From: Zerene cesonia
Lineage: Eukaryota; Arthropoda; Insecta; Lepidoptera; Pieridae
Direction: 5' to 3'
Length of the DNA stretch: 64,000 bases
Assembly: GCF_012273895.1 (NCBI RefSeq)
Contig: NC_052116.1
Coordinates: 930,001 to 994,000 of the forward strand
Part shown: positions 1-12,618 of the stretch, in pieces
Layout: the number at the start of each line of letters is the position of its first letter
How positions within the stretch are numbered: position 1 is the first letter of the stretch
Notes under the pieces: model-generated
Databases searched by the model: none
What the model saw: only the letters and a program-made list of their open reading frames with translations
What the model was told of the DNA's origin: nothing
Program-made: the position numbers and the translations under genes

Positions 1-45
1 TTTCGGGGGCGATAAATCGATCTAGCTAGGAATTTTTTTTAGAAA

Positions 46-325
46 ATGTCATATTCGTGTTTTATTCGTGTTTTTTTTTTCCTGACATCTATTGGTGAAT
101 AATAATACTATTTTGATTCGTAGATAGCTGGACAACTGAAATAATGTCATATTCGTGTTTTATTCGTGTTTTTTTTCTGACATCTATTGGTGAATAATAA
201 TACTATTTTGCTTCGTAGATAGCTGGACAACTGAAATAACACATAGGCACTTTTTATACCGATATTCCTACGGGATACGGTTACGCAGCACGCTTACGCG
301 GTTTCAACAGCGGGTCACAGCTAGT
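46..325 (+). mobile_element. Helitron-like element (Lep1 type) with an internal 98-bp tandem duplication
   Basis: The right part carries the family's core: the CGATATTCCTACGGGATACG block, a degraded hairpin and the CAGCTAGT end. Its left part contains two copies of a 98-bp unit (46..143 and 144..240) that differ at only a few positions, each ending in the TAGCTGGACAACTGAAATAA block. It lies in the intron downstream of exon 2 of the cysteine-rich gene. Confidence 0.7.
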
Positions 326-449
326 ATAATATTGTACGTTCATTGTGTTGTTAGTGCGAGCTGATCATAACATTAAGTATAAGGTATAATCTAGCTAGAA
401 TCAAGTAACATATTTTACCATTAAAAATAGTACCAGTAAACACGAATAC

Positions 450-1118
450 CTTAAGCCATCCCACTGGGAGAGCCACACACGTGATGGCATGGGTGCAGTT
501 CTGGCATGCCATGCCCGACTCCCTGCATATACCCTCTACGTCTACTTCACCGTTACCAAGCGACCTGCCCAGTGGCACGCCTGCCATTCTGTTGCCAGAA
601 ATTACTCCCCCTAGGTCGATGGCAGACTGCAATTGATAAAGTATTTGTTATGAACTGACATTATATAAAATCTTTAATTTTTAGGGAATTAACAGAAATG
701 TTATAGCGTATATTTGTGTACCATTTCAGCTTATTATATAGACAAAAGGTTTGTTTGTTTGAATGCACTTTTAGAATAATTGACGATTTTTGTTGAAAGT
801 AATTTATTTATTTTATTATTAGCCTCAATCAGACACACAAATATGTACATGTAAAAAAAACTGAATTAAGACTGATGAGTCAACATCGGCAGGTTGGTCT
901 GTTTGCCCCAGTTTGGCAAAGGCCTCCTCCATTCCCTTCCAGTCTTTTCAAATGCATTTAATGAAACTAATTGAGTAGAGTTAAATCGATGTGATGACAT
1001 TTTACTTTAACGGGGAATGTACCCCCGAGTAGTGAAACATTCGGGGTTCAAAAATATATAAAACACTTACCATACAGCCAATCACAAAAATCGAAAGAAA
1101 TAATATTTTAAACCACAT
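450..1118 (-). CDS. Secreted cysteine-rich protein, first two coding exons (partial)
   Basis: Exon 1 (1118..1071) encodes MWFKILFLSIFVIGCM, a compact signal peptide, and ends exactly at a GTAAGTG donor. Exon 2 (626..450) follows a TTGCAG acceptor, is in the same phase 0, and encodes 59 residues ending at a GGTATT donor. Its second half has four cysteines spaced C-x6-C-x2-C-x6-C (motif ICRESGMACQNCTHAITC) followed by a tryptophan. This pattern resembles small chitin-binding or peritrophin-like secreted proteins of Lepidoptera, but only part of any such domain is present. The rest must lie left of position 1, because 1..449 holds only repeat and AT-rich sequence. The start is chosen because this ATG opens the signal peptide and is the only one in phase with exon 2. 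The existence of the gene is well supported; the family is an inference. Confidence 0.72.
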
Positions 1119-2562
1119 TTTGTATAAATTCGGTCGTTCCAGATAAAGTTCGTAAAACGTTTGAGTAGTAAATTTGGAAGGCCGGCAATCTTTGACCTCT
1201 TATCTTGTTCGATTGCGCAGTATTTAATGAAAACAAAAACATCTTCCGCGGTCACCATTACAAAGAGAAATAAAAAAAACAAAACCTTCTAATTTCTTTT
1301 AAAAGAATATAGTTTGAAAGTCATCTAGATACAATTACACAATACAATACATTGAAATGGTTCAATATAGATAAAATCAAATACTGATATTTGTTTTTAA
1401 AATTTAACTTTTTTAGAGCGATTTTAAATGGTTATATTACATAAGGATAAGGTAAAAGCTGTCCGGAAGGCAGTTTGTAATAAATGAGCTGGCAACAAAC
1501 ATATCTGTATAGAGCTAGCGGTACGAAATAATAACTGAAAAATGTTCAAAAGATTATAATCTTTCCCTCTGTTTCAACTGTACGATTAAGATAATCCACT
1601 TAATCCGATATATTTTCCCTGGTGAATATTTTGCTCAAATTCAATTAAAAAATTTTAAGCGGCCTTTAAAAATTACAGCAAATACGCAGATGAGAGTTAA
1701 ATGATGTAATTTCCGCTAGGCTTGAAAACACAAGGACTTTTCCCACACTTTTGATCATCAAATTCCCGCCAACGCGGTCAATGGGCCATACCAGCTAGAT
1801 CTTGAGATAATATCGTTGATATATGAGGCGTGAATCCGCACAAGTTAATCACTGGAAGCAAAAAGCCTCCAAGAAAAATGGTAAAATTATTTTAAGAGAT
1901 ATTTTATCAACGAAAACGTGCTAGGTATAAAATATATATTCTAACGTAATGAAGATTAGAGAATTGTTTATGAGCTGAGATATTTAAAGCTAAATGAGGA
2001 TGGGAAAGCAATGATGGGTATTTATGATTTACAAGAGAATAAATTAAACATAAATAGATCTTTATTAAACTAATAAACAGTACAATTATATTTATAGTAA
2101 TAAATAGGTAGGAATGTATTAGTAATTTGGTTAAATGCTTGATTCTTGTTTAATTATATTAATTCTCTGGTGCAATGGAATTTAGTTTTAAAAACTAATA
2201 AAATTTTAGCTGTTAAACTTGTTCGAAATAATCTAAGCAGTAAAACAATGAATTTTGTTAAATGTCAAAATATGTCAAAATATTAATAAAGCGGAGACTT
2301 TACGCAGCATGTAAAGACGGATCGTTTATAGCTAATTCAAAAGTTTACAATAAGATTAAAATTATATAATAAATGTTCCAGCATTTCACTAAAGGTAGAT
2401 GATTATTTTATACAACAAAAGCCACCGATATCTTGGGAGAAGGATAATTAAAGAAGATAGAAGGGTAGCAGATATTAAAATGGGACCAAATGACAACAAT
2501 ATTACAGACATAAAAAGAATTATGCCAAAACGCAAACAAACGCAAAACAAAAAAAAAGTTGT

Positions 2563-2753
2563 GTGTGCGATTCACACACGATAGAAGTGAAACTTCAATT
2601 GACAAAAGAATGAGATGAATATATATAAAATAGTATGTTTATTTCTGTCTCAGCTTCATTCTACACATTTTTGTATTTGTGTCTCTTACCTGTCGTTTTT
2701 CCGTTGCATCAGGTTTGAAATCACAACGATTCTAAAGAAGTTTCACTTCAAAA
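2563..2753 (+). mobile_element. Short inverted-repeat element, copy 1
   Basis: It begins with a small palindrome (GTGTGTG/CACACAC), then GAAGTGAAACTTC at 2584..2596, and ends with the exact reverse complement GAAGTTTCACTTC at 2737..2749. A second copy lies at 35692..35885 with high similarity throughout. The size, inverted ends and lack of coding capacity fit a MITE-like non-autonomous DNA element. Confidence 0.65.
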
Positions 2754-4148
2754 AAACGCAATCGATTTGATAAATTCGTTTGTATTAGGGTAAGTCGATT
2801 TAAAATGAAGAATATATAAATCTTCTGTAAACTATAATTTCCAATGCAGAAAATCAATAAATGTTATTTCGTCGGCATTAAAAAAAAAACTTAACAAATT
2901 TATTCGTATATAAATGTAAATTATAAACGACTACGCGGGCAACAGATAGTCAATTCATAATCCATACAAAGTGACTTACTTTTCGCTTATATTGTTCAGA
3001 GAGTAGGTATGTAACGATTGGTTGATGGATGATCATGTAGTGTGTGGTACAAGTAATAAACAATGGCGATTTAATTCGATCTAGTTATTTTATATAGTCC
3101 TAAGTGATTATATAAATAAAAGGAACATTTTTTGCGAAGAATTGTTTATTATTGGCTATTTATTTGATGAAGTTCAAACGAGGTGTTAAAACGTCACGAT
3201 AAATAAAAAAAAACGTGTTTTTAAAGTGTTTCGGGGTCAGCTTTATGTGGTATTGTAGCTATGAACTAGATGAACTAATTAGAATGCGGTTTTTTATTAC
3301 TGTCTTTCTTAACAAAGTCAAAATTTTCCTTAGAACATTGTAGGCGGTGGTTTGTGTTCCAGCGTACACTAGTGGGGGGAAACCATCGGTGGCCCTCAAT
3401 ACGCAGTAGATTACAATATGTTTCCGCAGTCCCATCCAAAAAAGAGCGTTGAATCACGGTGGGAATCAAGTCAGAAAGAATCCGACATAACCCACGGCGC
3501 CTTCCCTGGGAGTAAATATCTTATACTAGATTTCTCCCACTTAAAAACACTTACTTCATTGACATGTAACCAAACACTTCAAAACACTTCATAAATTAGC
3601 TGATTCCATAAAATAAAATTATAATATATGATGCAAATATCTCGTACCTTAAACCGCACGCAAAAGGGTTGATCCATTCCACGCGTAATTCGTCACGAAT
3701 TGTGCGAAATTCGTTTTTATAAAACCGAAATCCATTAAACGTGGCTTTTGTATATGTATTAATGATGAATAAAAGCAAGTCAAAATTTATGAATTCAATG
3801 GGATATTAATGTTATGTATGTTACCGTTACAACCCATTTTCGGTTAGGACGCGTTTTCCCTAGTTACAATTTCTGATACAACTAGTTTTAACTAGAGAAA
3901 ACGCGTTGAAAACTAGAGTATGCTATATTTTCTTCATAATTTCTTGTACTCTATTCAGTTATATATCATTTATTACAATTAGTATTTGTCGTAACAAACG
4001 ACGTTATACACTGTCTACATTAACACACACAGTTTTTAGTGTAAAAATAGGAAAGTAATAAATGAAGCAAGCACGTAAGGTTGTAACCTGAAACATCGCA
4101 GGAATCGAGCGAAAACAGGCATCTATCATCATGTGGAAGATTCAACAG

Positions 4149-4351
4149 TCCGGAGGCCTATGTATTTTTGTTACCTTTCCCAGTCCTTTTCTTTTTTTTT
4201 TCTTGTCAATCCTTTCATAATCCCTATCCAATTTATAGTTTGCAATCCCTTTGTAGCGGCATAAGATCTGCAATCGCCTGTCCAAATATTCATGGTCGGT
4301 AGCGCTTACCATCAGACGACCCACCAGCTCGATTACCGACGATGACATAAA
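4149..4351 (+). mobile_element. Poly(A)-ending interspersed repeat (family E), truncated copy
   Basis: Matches the conserved 3' part of a repeat found about 15 times in this window: a pyrimidine-rich middle, an inverted pair around TTTGTAGCGGCATAAG, the block TAGCGCTTACCATCAG, and GATGACATAAAAAA at the end. Its A-run abuts the middle of a second SINE at 4355, so it appears to have been inserted into that element. Confidence 0.6.
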
Positions 4352-4354
4352 AAA

Positions 4355-4488
4355 TGAAAAGTCCGACGACATTACGTAACATCTGCCAATTCGCCCTTGG
4401 CCAGCGTGGTGGATTATGTTCTGAACCCTCATAGAAGGCTTGCGTCCCTGCACTGGGAGCATATGATGAGTTGATAATGATGATAAAT
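4355..4488 (+). mobile_element. 3' part of tRNA-derived SINE family C
   Basis: Contains the diagnostic block TTGGCCAGCGTGGTGGATTA, the CCTCATAGAAGGC segment, and a GATGA/TGATGA tail. The complete family member is at 33503..33816. Confidence 0.6.
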
Positions 4489-6483
4489 GCCTCAAACAAA
4501 TCGTGAAATTGAAAAAATCCGTGGCTTAAAACTACTAACGTACAATTATAAATTTGTTTGATCTATTTTAAAAAAATAATATTAACTTTATCATTCTATT
4601 ACTGTAACTCTTTACCAGAACTTCATGAGCTAGCTAAGGCCATATATCAAGAGAAACTTCGTCTATTTACGAAGTAAAAAAATTAATAGAGTCCGTGAAA
4701 AATCTCATGTAATCCAGAGGGGTTACTGGGACGTCTTAAAGCAGTATTAATTTCTGTGTAGGGAAGTGATGGTTCTACAGGACCTATACAGTTCTATCTT
4801 TTTCATATAGTGGAATTAGTACTGCTTAAAAAATGGTCATACATGGTCATGGTCATAGATTATAATTTGTCATTCACGGGACCTCTGTTTAATTTTTTAT
4901 TTATAGTTTGTAGCATAGATACCCAGGGCCCCCAGTGAGGAGACCGTGGTCTATGACGGATTCCTACCCTACTGTATTCCGTCGAACCGAATCAGTAAAG
5001 AGGCCACGGGTGCTTGTTGATTCATCCGCGACCTCTAGACTGAACCCCTTCCCAATCATCAGTATATCATGCATTATTTCCATGTCATAACAGAGAAGAG
5101 CCTACCAAGTGCAAAGCTATTCATTTCGCAATGATTAATATTAAATAAGCGTATGAAAAAGTTTACGCAGCAATGTTTTGTAAATATTTCAAAATTCTGC
5201 TGCGCTGTACGGTGCCGTGCCATAAATAATAAACTGAAACTCGACAATCTGTCGCCGAAGCTTGCGGTTGCTGACGCTTTTTTAATGAAAATCACTTGAC
5301 ATTTGGATGTTTACCAATTGCAAAAAATGTTTAGTTATTTCTGTGGTTGAAATAGTATAAGATCGTATTTTCTATAATGCACTAATGAACTACATCATTG
5401 AGTAAAGAATTGAAGGATCAATATAAACGTATTAACATTAAGACAGCATTAGTAGTGTATAGTTTTATATAATCAATGATATAACATAGGTAGAATATAA
5501 TTCCCCCATTTCCCCCTTATGCAATTAATCAGAGAAGTAAGGGTAATGTTAATTATATTGACGCGTCATTGATATTGTGTTTAACATGTTAGCGTATAAA
5601 CAGAAGACCCTGGATTTAAATTTATTTTTTACAAAAGACAATAAGTAATAGCTAAATTTTAAATAAATAAATAACATATGTAGATTATAAAAGCAAAAAG
5701 AAAATAGTAAATTGTCTCACTTGCTCTACAGAGCATAGATACGTAAACAATTTATTTAATACGGGCGATACTAATCAGGATAAGACGATATATTTATGAT
5801 ATTATTGTATTGTCAACGAGCCTTGGTTTTATATACTCACAAACATACAGAAAGCTAATTTAAGCGTGTTTAATACGCTATAACGCCAAATATAATTATG
5901 TCAAATCAACCGTTAATATTTCATGCTACTTAACTTGTTATTTTATGTCGACAATTTCCTTATGTAACAAACTATTTAAATATTATTTGGTTTCAAACAT
6001 ATCTTTACATTATAATGAGTTCAATTACAATGAAATATTGCTGGCCTATAATTCTAAACATCTATAACTATAAATGGGGGTACCAAAGGCGATCTCTTAC
6101 CAAACTTCCTCATGTTACAAAACTCGAAGCCGAAATCTGGTAAGCCGAAAATCGACCACAAAACACTTAGGCTTCATGCGCACTAGCGAAAAGCAATTAA
6201 AAACGTTTTTATAATTTATATTTTGTATCACCCAAAGACATTTTCTATTTAATACAATAAATCTTAATTTTTATAAACATCGTTATTATTCAGTTTTAAT
6301 TGAATTTACGGATGTAGATTTCATAAAATCTGGCGTATCCTTTTCTTGACCCTATCCTGCCCATTACCAGTCGTCAATACTTTTCTCATTCTTTATCCCC
6401 TAAACCACCGCATTTGCAGCTGGTGGATGACAGACCAGCTCTGTTGTCCGCTGAATAGATGCTCTACCAGAATTTTATTGACA

Positions 6484-6640
6484 AGCTAGCTGTCGCCCGT
6501 AGCTGTGCCCACGCGGTCTTAGTAAATTGTCATGGTACAAACTTTTATCCACCTATTTTATCTCCATGGGAGTAGAATTTCTCAAAATCCTTTCTTACCG
6601 GATGTCTACGTCATAACTCTATCTGCATGCCAAATTTCAG
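6484..6640 (-). repeat. Diverged Helitron-like relative
   Basis: Begins GCTAGCTGTCGCCCGTAGCT on the plus strand, the reverse of a CTAGC-type end. It shares AAATTGTCATG and CAAACTTT blocks with 24618..24707, another minus-strand copy cut by an assembly gap. No coding capacity. Confidence 0.4.
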
Positions 6641-6750
6641 TCAATTAAATTTGGTACGTAGACAGCTGGACAACTGGAATAACATATAGACAACTTTTTA
6701 TCCCGATATTCCTACGGGATATGGACTTACGCAGATGAAACCGCGGGGCG
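6641..6750 (+). mobile_element. Helitron-like element (Lep1 type), 3' half
   Basis: Holds the AGACAGCTGGACAACTGGAA block, the ATTCCTACGGGAT block, and GATGAAACCGCGGGGCGCA. The CTAGT terminus is mutated to CATATTTA. Confidence 0.6.
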
Positions 6751-7184
6751 CATATTTAGATTATTTCATGGTAATCAATATTATACCCACTTTAGCTGGA
6801 CAATTTAGCTCCGCAGTGCTCAAACACACCCACGTAAGTCAGAGCTATCTCTTGCATATAAAGCTCCGCATTGCTGCAGTGACCGCGCTTGGCAACACGA
6901 CCCGTGTTTGTTGCCAACGCTATTTTGTTTTTCAAATTGATTCCCGAGTACGGCCGATGATCGAGCTGGATTATACTTGGCGATCATTCGGCTGATTACG
7001 TTGATTTTGTAAATTTTTGGAAAGTTCTAGCAGGTTGATTGTAATGTCACTAAGTTCAGGGTGATCAGGCGCGGTCCGTCACCATTCTGAAACATATAAT
7101 AAGTATTTATATACGTTGTGCTACGTTAATAATATATTCGTTATTGCTTTGTGCCATCGCGTACACGTTAAACATTCCTTTACA

Positions 7185-7310
7185 AAAAGGTTGCCTAGAA
7201 GAGATTGCTCTTGAGCAATAAGGCCGCCTTATAGTGCATATGTGCCGGCATGGTCTTTTTTTTTTACAATGTCAATTTATTTTTCGGTAATATATAGAAC
7301 TACTATAAAG
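7185..7310 (+). mobile_element. Non-LTR retrotransposon 3' end
   Basis: Contains the sequence GAAGAGATTGCTCTTGAGCA followed by ATAAGGCCGCC, which forms the short hairpin common at the 3' end of one lepidopteran non-LTR group. Related ends lie at 35412..35545 (minus) and 55765..55895 (plus). No reverse transcriptase sequence is left, so this is a severely 5'-truncated copy. Confidence 0.5.
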
Positions 7311-7630
7311 AATAAAGAAATAAAATATTTTTTGCCCATAGTTGCGGTGCATTTTATATTTTCGTGACGTCTAATAGTGATCCTGCTTGAGTCTAAATTT
7401 TATCACCCGATTTGGCAATAAAACTAGACTTCCATTTGTTATATAATGTGTGTAATAAAATTGTGATGTGCAGTAAAATTAAATTTACCGACTCAGAATA
7501 TTTTATTATTACTATTATTTATTATCCCCTTTGATATTTCAGTCTGCGACCATGCCTGGACTGGGGAGAAGGAAGGAACTCTTATAGTATTATTTTTGAT
7601 TAACCATGTTTTTAAGTACAAAAATTGCAG

Positions 7631-7828
7631 TCACTAATATTATAAATGCGAAAGTTTGTAAATATGTCTGTGTGTTTGTTGCTCTTTCTCACAAAAAATA
7701 CTGAACCGATTGCAATGAAATTTGGTACGTAGACAGCTGGACAACTGGAATGACATATATACAACTTTTATCCCGATATTCCTACGGGATATGGACTTAC
7801 GCGGGTGAAACCGCGGGGTGCAGCTAGT
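7631..7828 (+). mobile_element. Helitron-like element (Lep1 type), full length
   Basis: Starts TCACTAATATTATAAATGCG and ends GGGGTGCAGCTAGT, with the GGGTGAAACC hairpin in front of the end. Internal blocks agree with the other copies. About 198 bp, no coding capacity, consistent with a non-autonomous Helitron. Confidence 0.75.
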
Positions 7829-8483
7829 ATTCAATCATTTCAAACCAAAGAAATCGATAAATGCAAGTTTTGTTATTTTTAGATTTGTCTTTAAAGATAG
7901 TTTATATTCCTACACCTTTACTAATGTCTCTAATAAGGCTCAAGCCCTAGTCTAGGTGTCTGTACAAGATGTATAGATACGAATTTGATATCAACTAATT
8001 AATGAAATTCCTAAGTTATATCAGGAGCTGAATTATCGATATTGACTCGGTATTGGTTACATCAGAATGCAGGTCATACCTGGAGTATATTATAGTTATC
8101 TATTTATACAGATATTAATATTTGAATTGGTATTTTATATTGATTGTACGAGTATCAATATTAAAAATAAATAAAGGTTAAATAAACTATACAGCGTGTG
8201 TCTGTCATATTACGTTATTTTATTGAGTTTATGTTAGGAATTCTTAGAAACCTAATGATTTTAATTAGGATAATAAGATAAACTTATGTAATTTAATTGT
8301 ATTGCAACCGATGATCACTTATCAAACTATACAAAGTTTGAATGAAATCTGTCCATCATCTGTCGAAATTAAGTCTAAAGGAGTTCGTTAAATGCAAAAG
8401 GTAATACAGGTGAAGCTAATATTTGTATAAGTGTGGTAATTTAGGACATCAGAGTTGATATGTTAAATTGCATTTCTCCTAAA

Positions 8484-8684
8484 TCCTACTAATATTATAA
8501 ATGCGAAAGTTTGTAAAGATGTGTGTGCGTTTGTTGCTCTTTCACGCAAAAACTACTGAATCGATTGTAATGAAATTTGGTACGTAGACAGCTGGAGAAC
8601 TGGAATAACATATAGGCAACTTTTTATCCCGATATACCTATGGGATACGGACATACGCGGGTGAAACCGCGGGGTGCAGCTAGT
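8484..8684 (+). mobile_element. Helitron-like element (Lep1 type), full length
   Basis: Starts TCCTACTAATATTATAAATG and ends GGTGCAGCTAGT; the GCGG/CCGC hairpin lies just before the end. Confidence 0.78.
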
Positions 8685-9208
8685 AGTCTATAAGCAGAGT
8701 AGAAGTAAAGGTTTCAGAAAGTCACATCTAATATACTATATTTAAATTTCTTTTATTTTGCATTTAGTTTGTCTTCAAATACGAAACGAAAATGTTTAAA
8801 GACATAAAGGTATGACGATAAATGAAAACACTAAAACAAGCGCCTACGAAAATTCTACCAAGCGTACTTGTAGATTTAATAATTTATTCCTGAAACAATA
8901 ATCCTATTAAAAGCTTGAGTAACCACATTTCATTTAGTTGTATGAAATAACAGCGGTGGCTTGTTTCAACCAAGAATACGCAATGGGTCGCGACGTTTGA
9001 TTCATGACCCGAAGAAATCTTGTGGGACTTAATATTCTATTTTAAAGAGACCTTTTTACTATATGCGACTATTTCCTATCTAAAATAGCCTTTTTTACAA
9101 ATATACGATATAATATTTTCGTAATAGGTAACATAACTAAAGTTAAAGAACTAATATCATATCGCGTAGGCATTAGTTGGATATGGTGAAGCAAGGAGTC
9201 TGGTAGTA

Positions 9209-9521
9209 TTTTTTTTATGTCATAGCGGGCAACTGGTTCGCCTGATGGTAAACGATCACCACCGCCCATGAACATTCGCAGAGACTAGACCTCTTAAATG
9301 CGCTGCCCGCTTTTAAGGGATTCGGGATAAGGAAAGATTTATGACTGGAAAGAAGAAATAGACTGGGAGGGCTAGGAGAAGGAAATAGGCCTCCGGCTTC
9401 CCCACTCACCGTACGAAACACAATAGCATGCTATTATTTCACGCCAGTTTTCTGTAGGGGTGTTGTACTTCCCCGGTGCGAGCTAGCCCAATTCGTGCCG
9501 AAGCGTGCTCGACTACCACAT
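9209..9521 (-). mobile_element. Poly(A)-ending interspersed repeat (family E), near full length
   Basis: On the plus strand it begins with a T-run and ATGTCATAGCGGGCAACTGG and ends GTGCTCGACTACCACA. It contains the family's GATGGTAAACGATCACCACC block. Short open frames in this repeat (with GGDRLPSGEP) recur across the window and are repeat-derived, not genes. Confidence 0.7.
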
Positions 9522-10934
9522 TCATAAGATTTTAAAATACGATTTTATAATCCAATAGATTATAAAATCGTGTCGTATCCATGTCGCATCCGTGTCGCAG
9601 TGTAAACGCGCCTCGACCTTAAAACTTTGTGGCTCCGAACACAGAGTAGTGAATTATGGTGTCATTCGTAGAATGTATATTATCGTATATATTGAAATTT
9701 ATGTCTGTGCAAATTGAATGGTAAAGTCAGTTTTCAATTTTCTACGTGCGCCGAAGTTTGTCTTGGTCTATATGCTATTTGTTTTGTGTTTAGAAAACAA
9801 GGTGGAGACTGATGCCATTTGTTTGTCTGATGTTTAAAAGAGTTTTGTGAGCTTGTTATTTTGAGTGTCGTTTTCTCAATGAGACTTGGTTTATAATATT
9901 CGAAAGTTCGTCACGTCGTCCACATTATCATCAACATTCTTAATATAAATGTAAAAGTTTGTTTCGTTTCACGCTTGGCCCGAGTGTAATGGGTACCCCC
10001 TCTAAAGCAGAGGAAAATTTAAAATAAAAATATAATAATAAACATTTATTTGTTTGAATTGTGGTAATACAGAGTTCACATTGGTCAACAATAATATAGT
10101 CCACACAATCTGCCAAACAATTGGCATACAAATTTTATATATAGATTTTTATTAGAAAATGAACGGTTATGTGAAAGAAAATCAATTAAAGCGTTTAACG
10201 TGAAAGTACGTACAATTTAAACTAAAAATATAAAGAACATACATGTATGTTTTTGTACGTTTGTAATGTTTTCAGTAACACTGGACCGATTTCAAAAATT
10301 CTTTCAACAGAATGCTGCATCTACAAGAAGTGACATAGTCTATATATGTACGGGCGAAGTCGGAGCTTACAGTTAATTAATGATATTTTAATTAAGCGAA
10401 AATCTTAAAAGAAGTATTTTATCACGTTTCTAACGCAGGTAATTTCGATGGATTTAGTATTACCATAAAATAGATATTTCCTAACATAATTTAAACTATT
10501 TAAAATATGCTCGAAAATAATACGTCTAATACACCTTCTTGCACAATTTAGTATAAAAGTAGGTTAATATTTAGACCTTTTTAACTTATCACAACGAGAG
10601 ACCGTGCTAATGTTCAGAGTCGAAGTCTCGAAGGTTCCATCAGAGTATTTGACGGTGCCCACTTATTGCTTTCGGGCACGAAACCGCGACAAACTAATTT
10701 ACCTAATTTATTATCGATTTTAGGGTGTAATCGTTGGAATATACTCTGAAACTATGTCCTTTGTGCCAGGTACTTTTGTACATGTGAATTTGGTTTGTAA
10801 TTTTACAATAGTTTTAGTAGTTTAATGGCACTTTATGGATGCTATTGATAACATTAGACACAGAATTTTAATCGCGTTATTCTTATGATCTTGTTGAAGC
10901 TGAACCAGTATAGGAGCGGAGAGGATTTACTTTC

Positions 10935-11249
10935 CTTTATGCCATTGCGGGCAGCTGAGGTGGTGGTTTTGATTGATGGTAAGCGATCACTACCATTTCG
11001 TAATTATGAAAATTTAGAGGTAGATAATCTGCAAATATGTTGCCCGTTTTACATTGAAATTTCACAAGTATTAATGATCGGAAAAAAGGAATGGAAAGGG
11101 TGAGAAAGGGGCTCTCGGTTCCCCCACTTACCATACGACATGCAGTATCATTCGTAAGCTGCTATGTTACGCTGATCTTCTGAGGGGCTGTGGTAACTAC
11201 CCCGGCGAGAGCTGTCCCAATCCGTGCTGAAGCGTGCTCGGCTTCCATA
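10935..11249 (-). mobile_element. Poly(A)-ending interspersed repeat (family E)
   Basis: Carries ATTGCGGGCAGCTGA, GGTAAGCGATCACTACC and the far-end block GCTGAAGCGTGCTCGGCTTC. More diverged than the copies at 9209 and 26485. Confidence 0.65.
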
Positions 11250-12618
11250 ATAAAACTTTCTACCATTCTCTCTCTACCACCACTCTACCAACTCTCTATC
11301 ATTCCTATAATAAAATCATTTTGCTTCACCACCTATGTAAATGTGCAATCTTTGACCATTTACTCGTAAAAACCCCAATAGACATCGTTCAAAATATTAA
11401 AACATTTATAAAATCGCATAGCTTCGCTTGCTCGCTTCGCTTCGCAACAAGGAAACGAACACTGGAGGGTAACACAAACAGAAGTTTTAATTACAACCAA
11501 CTCGTGTTAGCTTATATAATTTTGTGACTGACGCGTTTACGTTTGTTGCTTGTAATGGCATATACTAGGAAATAAGCCTTCATTTCTCTTAGTTTAAAGA
11601 ACTACGTATGTAATGATATTGTTGTGTAACCGTTGGTGGTTCGCCTGCCGCCCATGAATGCTTTTAAGGGGTCAGAAAATACTACGAGAGTAAAAAAGTG
11701 TTACAAATGCTCTTATATAGTAGTCTATGGTAAGATTTAAATTCCATTACATTCCAAAGATTACAATAAATGTTTGAACGACGTGCTAAATGATAAAAAA
11801 ATCGTTTCGAACTCCCAAGCAAATGGCGGGAGTCGCCAAAAAATTGTCCAAACATTGATAACTCAAGATTGACGGTCACTAACGAGCGCCGTTCGTCCGT
11901 TGATGTCGATACGAAAATTAAATAACTTTTATCATAAGCGAAGTCGTTTAGAAACCATCTGAGAATTATTAGATTCGTTGATTTAATATATTGTTTTTTG
12001 TAATCTTTATGGAGACGTATCGTGTATTTTAACAAAATGATTTTTAAAATATAATGCAATGTTTCGACAATTCGATATTAAATATAATTGTGAGAGAATT
12101 TACGAAAATATATACACATACAACTTACAGTTTCTTTATTGTATGTACCATCACGTCTTAAAGCAGTGATGGCGCTAGGCTTCATCTTTTTCCGACACTT
12201 AAATTACTCCCGCTTCAAGACATCATAACTCCACAATTTCTAAAACCAATTTAGGTACTAGTTAGGATAAAACATCGTACACTAAACATTAAACCACAAA
12301 TAAACGTAGTGGGACTTGACTTTCTTGATCAAATAAATGAACAAACGTAAAAGGAAAATCTACACGGATGGAAGTTGTTGGATGTAAAACACAAAGCAGA
12401 CGAACCTTTGTAAACGTTTATAAGTAAGAACTTAATGCCTGCTTAGAAGTTTTTCAGACTTCAACTCATTTTATTTATGCTAATACTGAATGTTTGTATG
12501 TATAACGCACTTTATATTAAACCATAAATAATGTACTTATATAATTTGTGTAACTCAAAGTCTAAAGTGTATTTCTTTTTGCTTCAAATAACTTCATTCT
12601 ATTTATTATTCATATAGC

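Larger units (their letters stand above)
1119..6483. other. Intergenic stretch, no gene seen
   Basis: AT-rich sequence without a supported gene. It holds a 191-bp inverted-repeat element (2563..2753), a poly(A)-ending repeat (4149..4351) and a SINE 3' end (4355..4488), listed separately. At 3360..3540 a block sharing the phrase AATCCGACATAACCCACGG recurs at 50008..50026, so it is an unclassified repeat. The remaining open frames are short and have no recognisable motif. Confidence 0.6.

Noticed and set aside
11682..12059. A 125-codon minus-strand open frame
   Set aside because: No recognisable domain, no signal peptide and AT-rich composition; likely a chance open frame, although a search could still change this.
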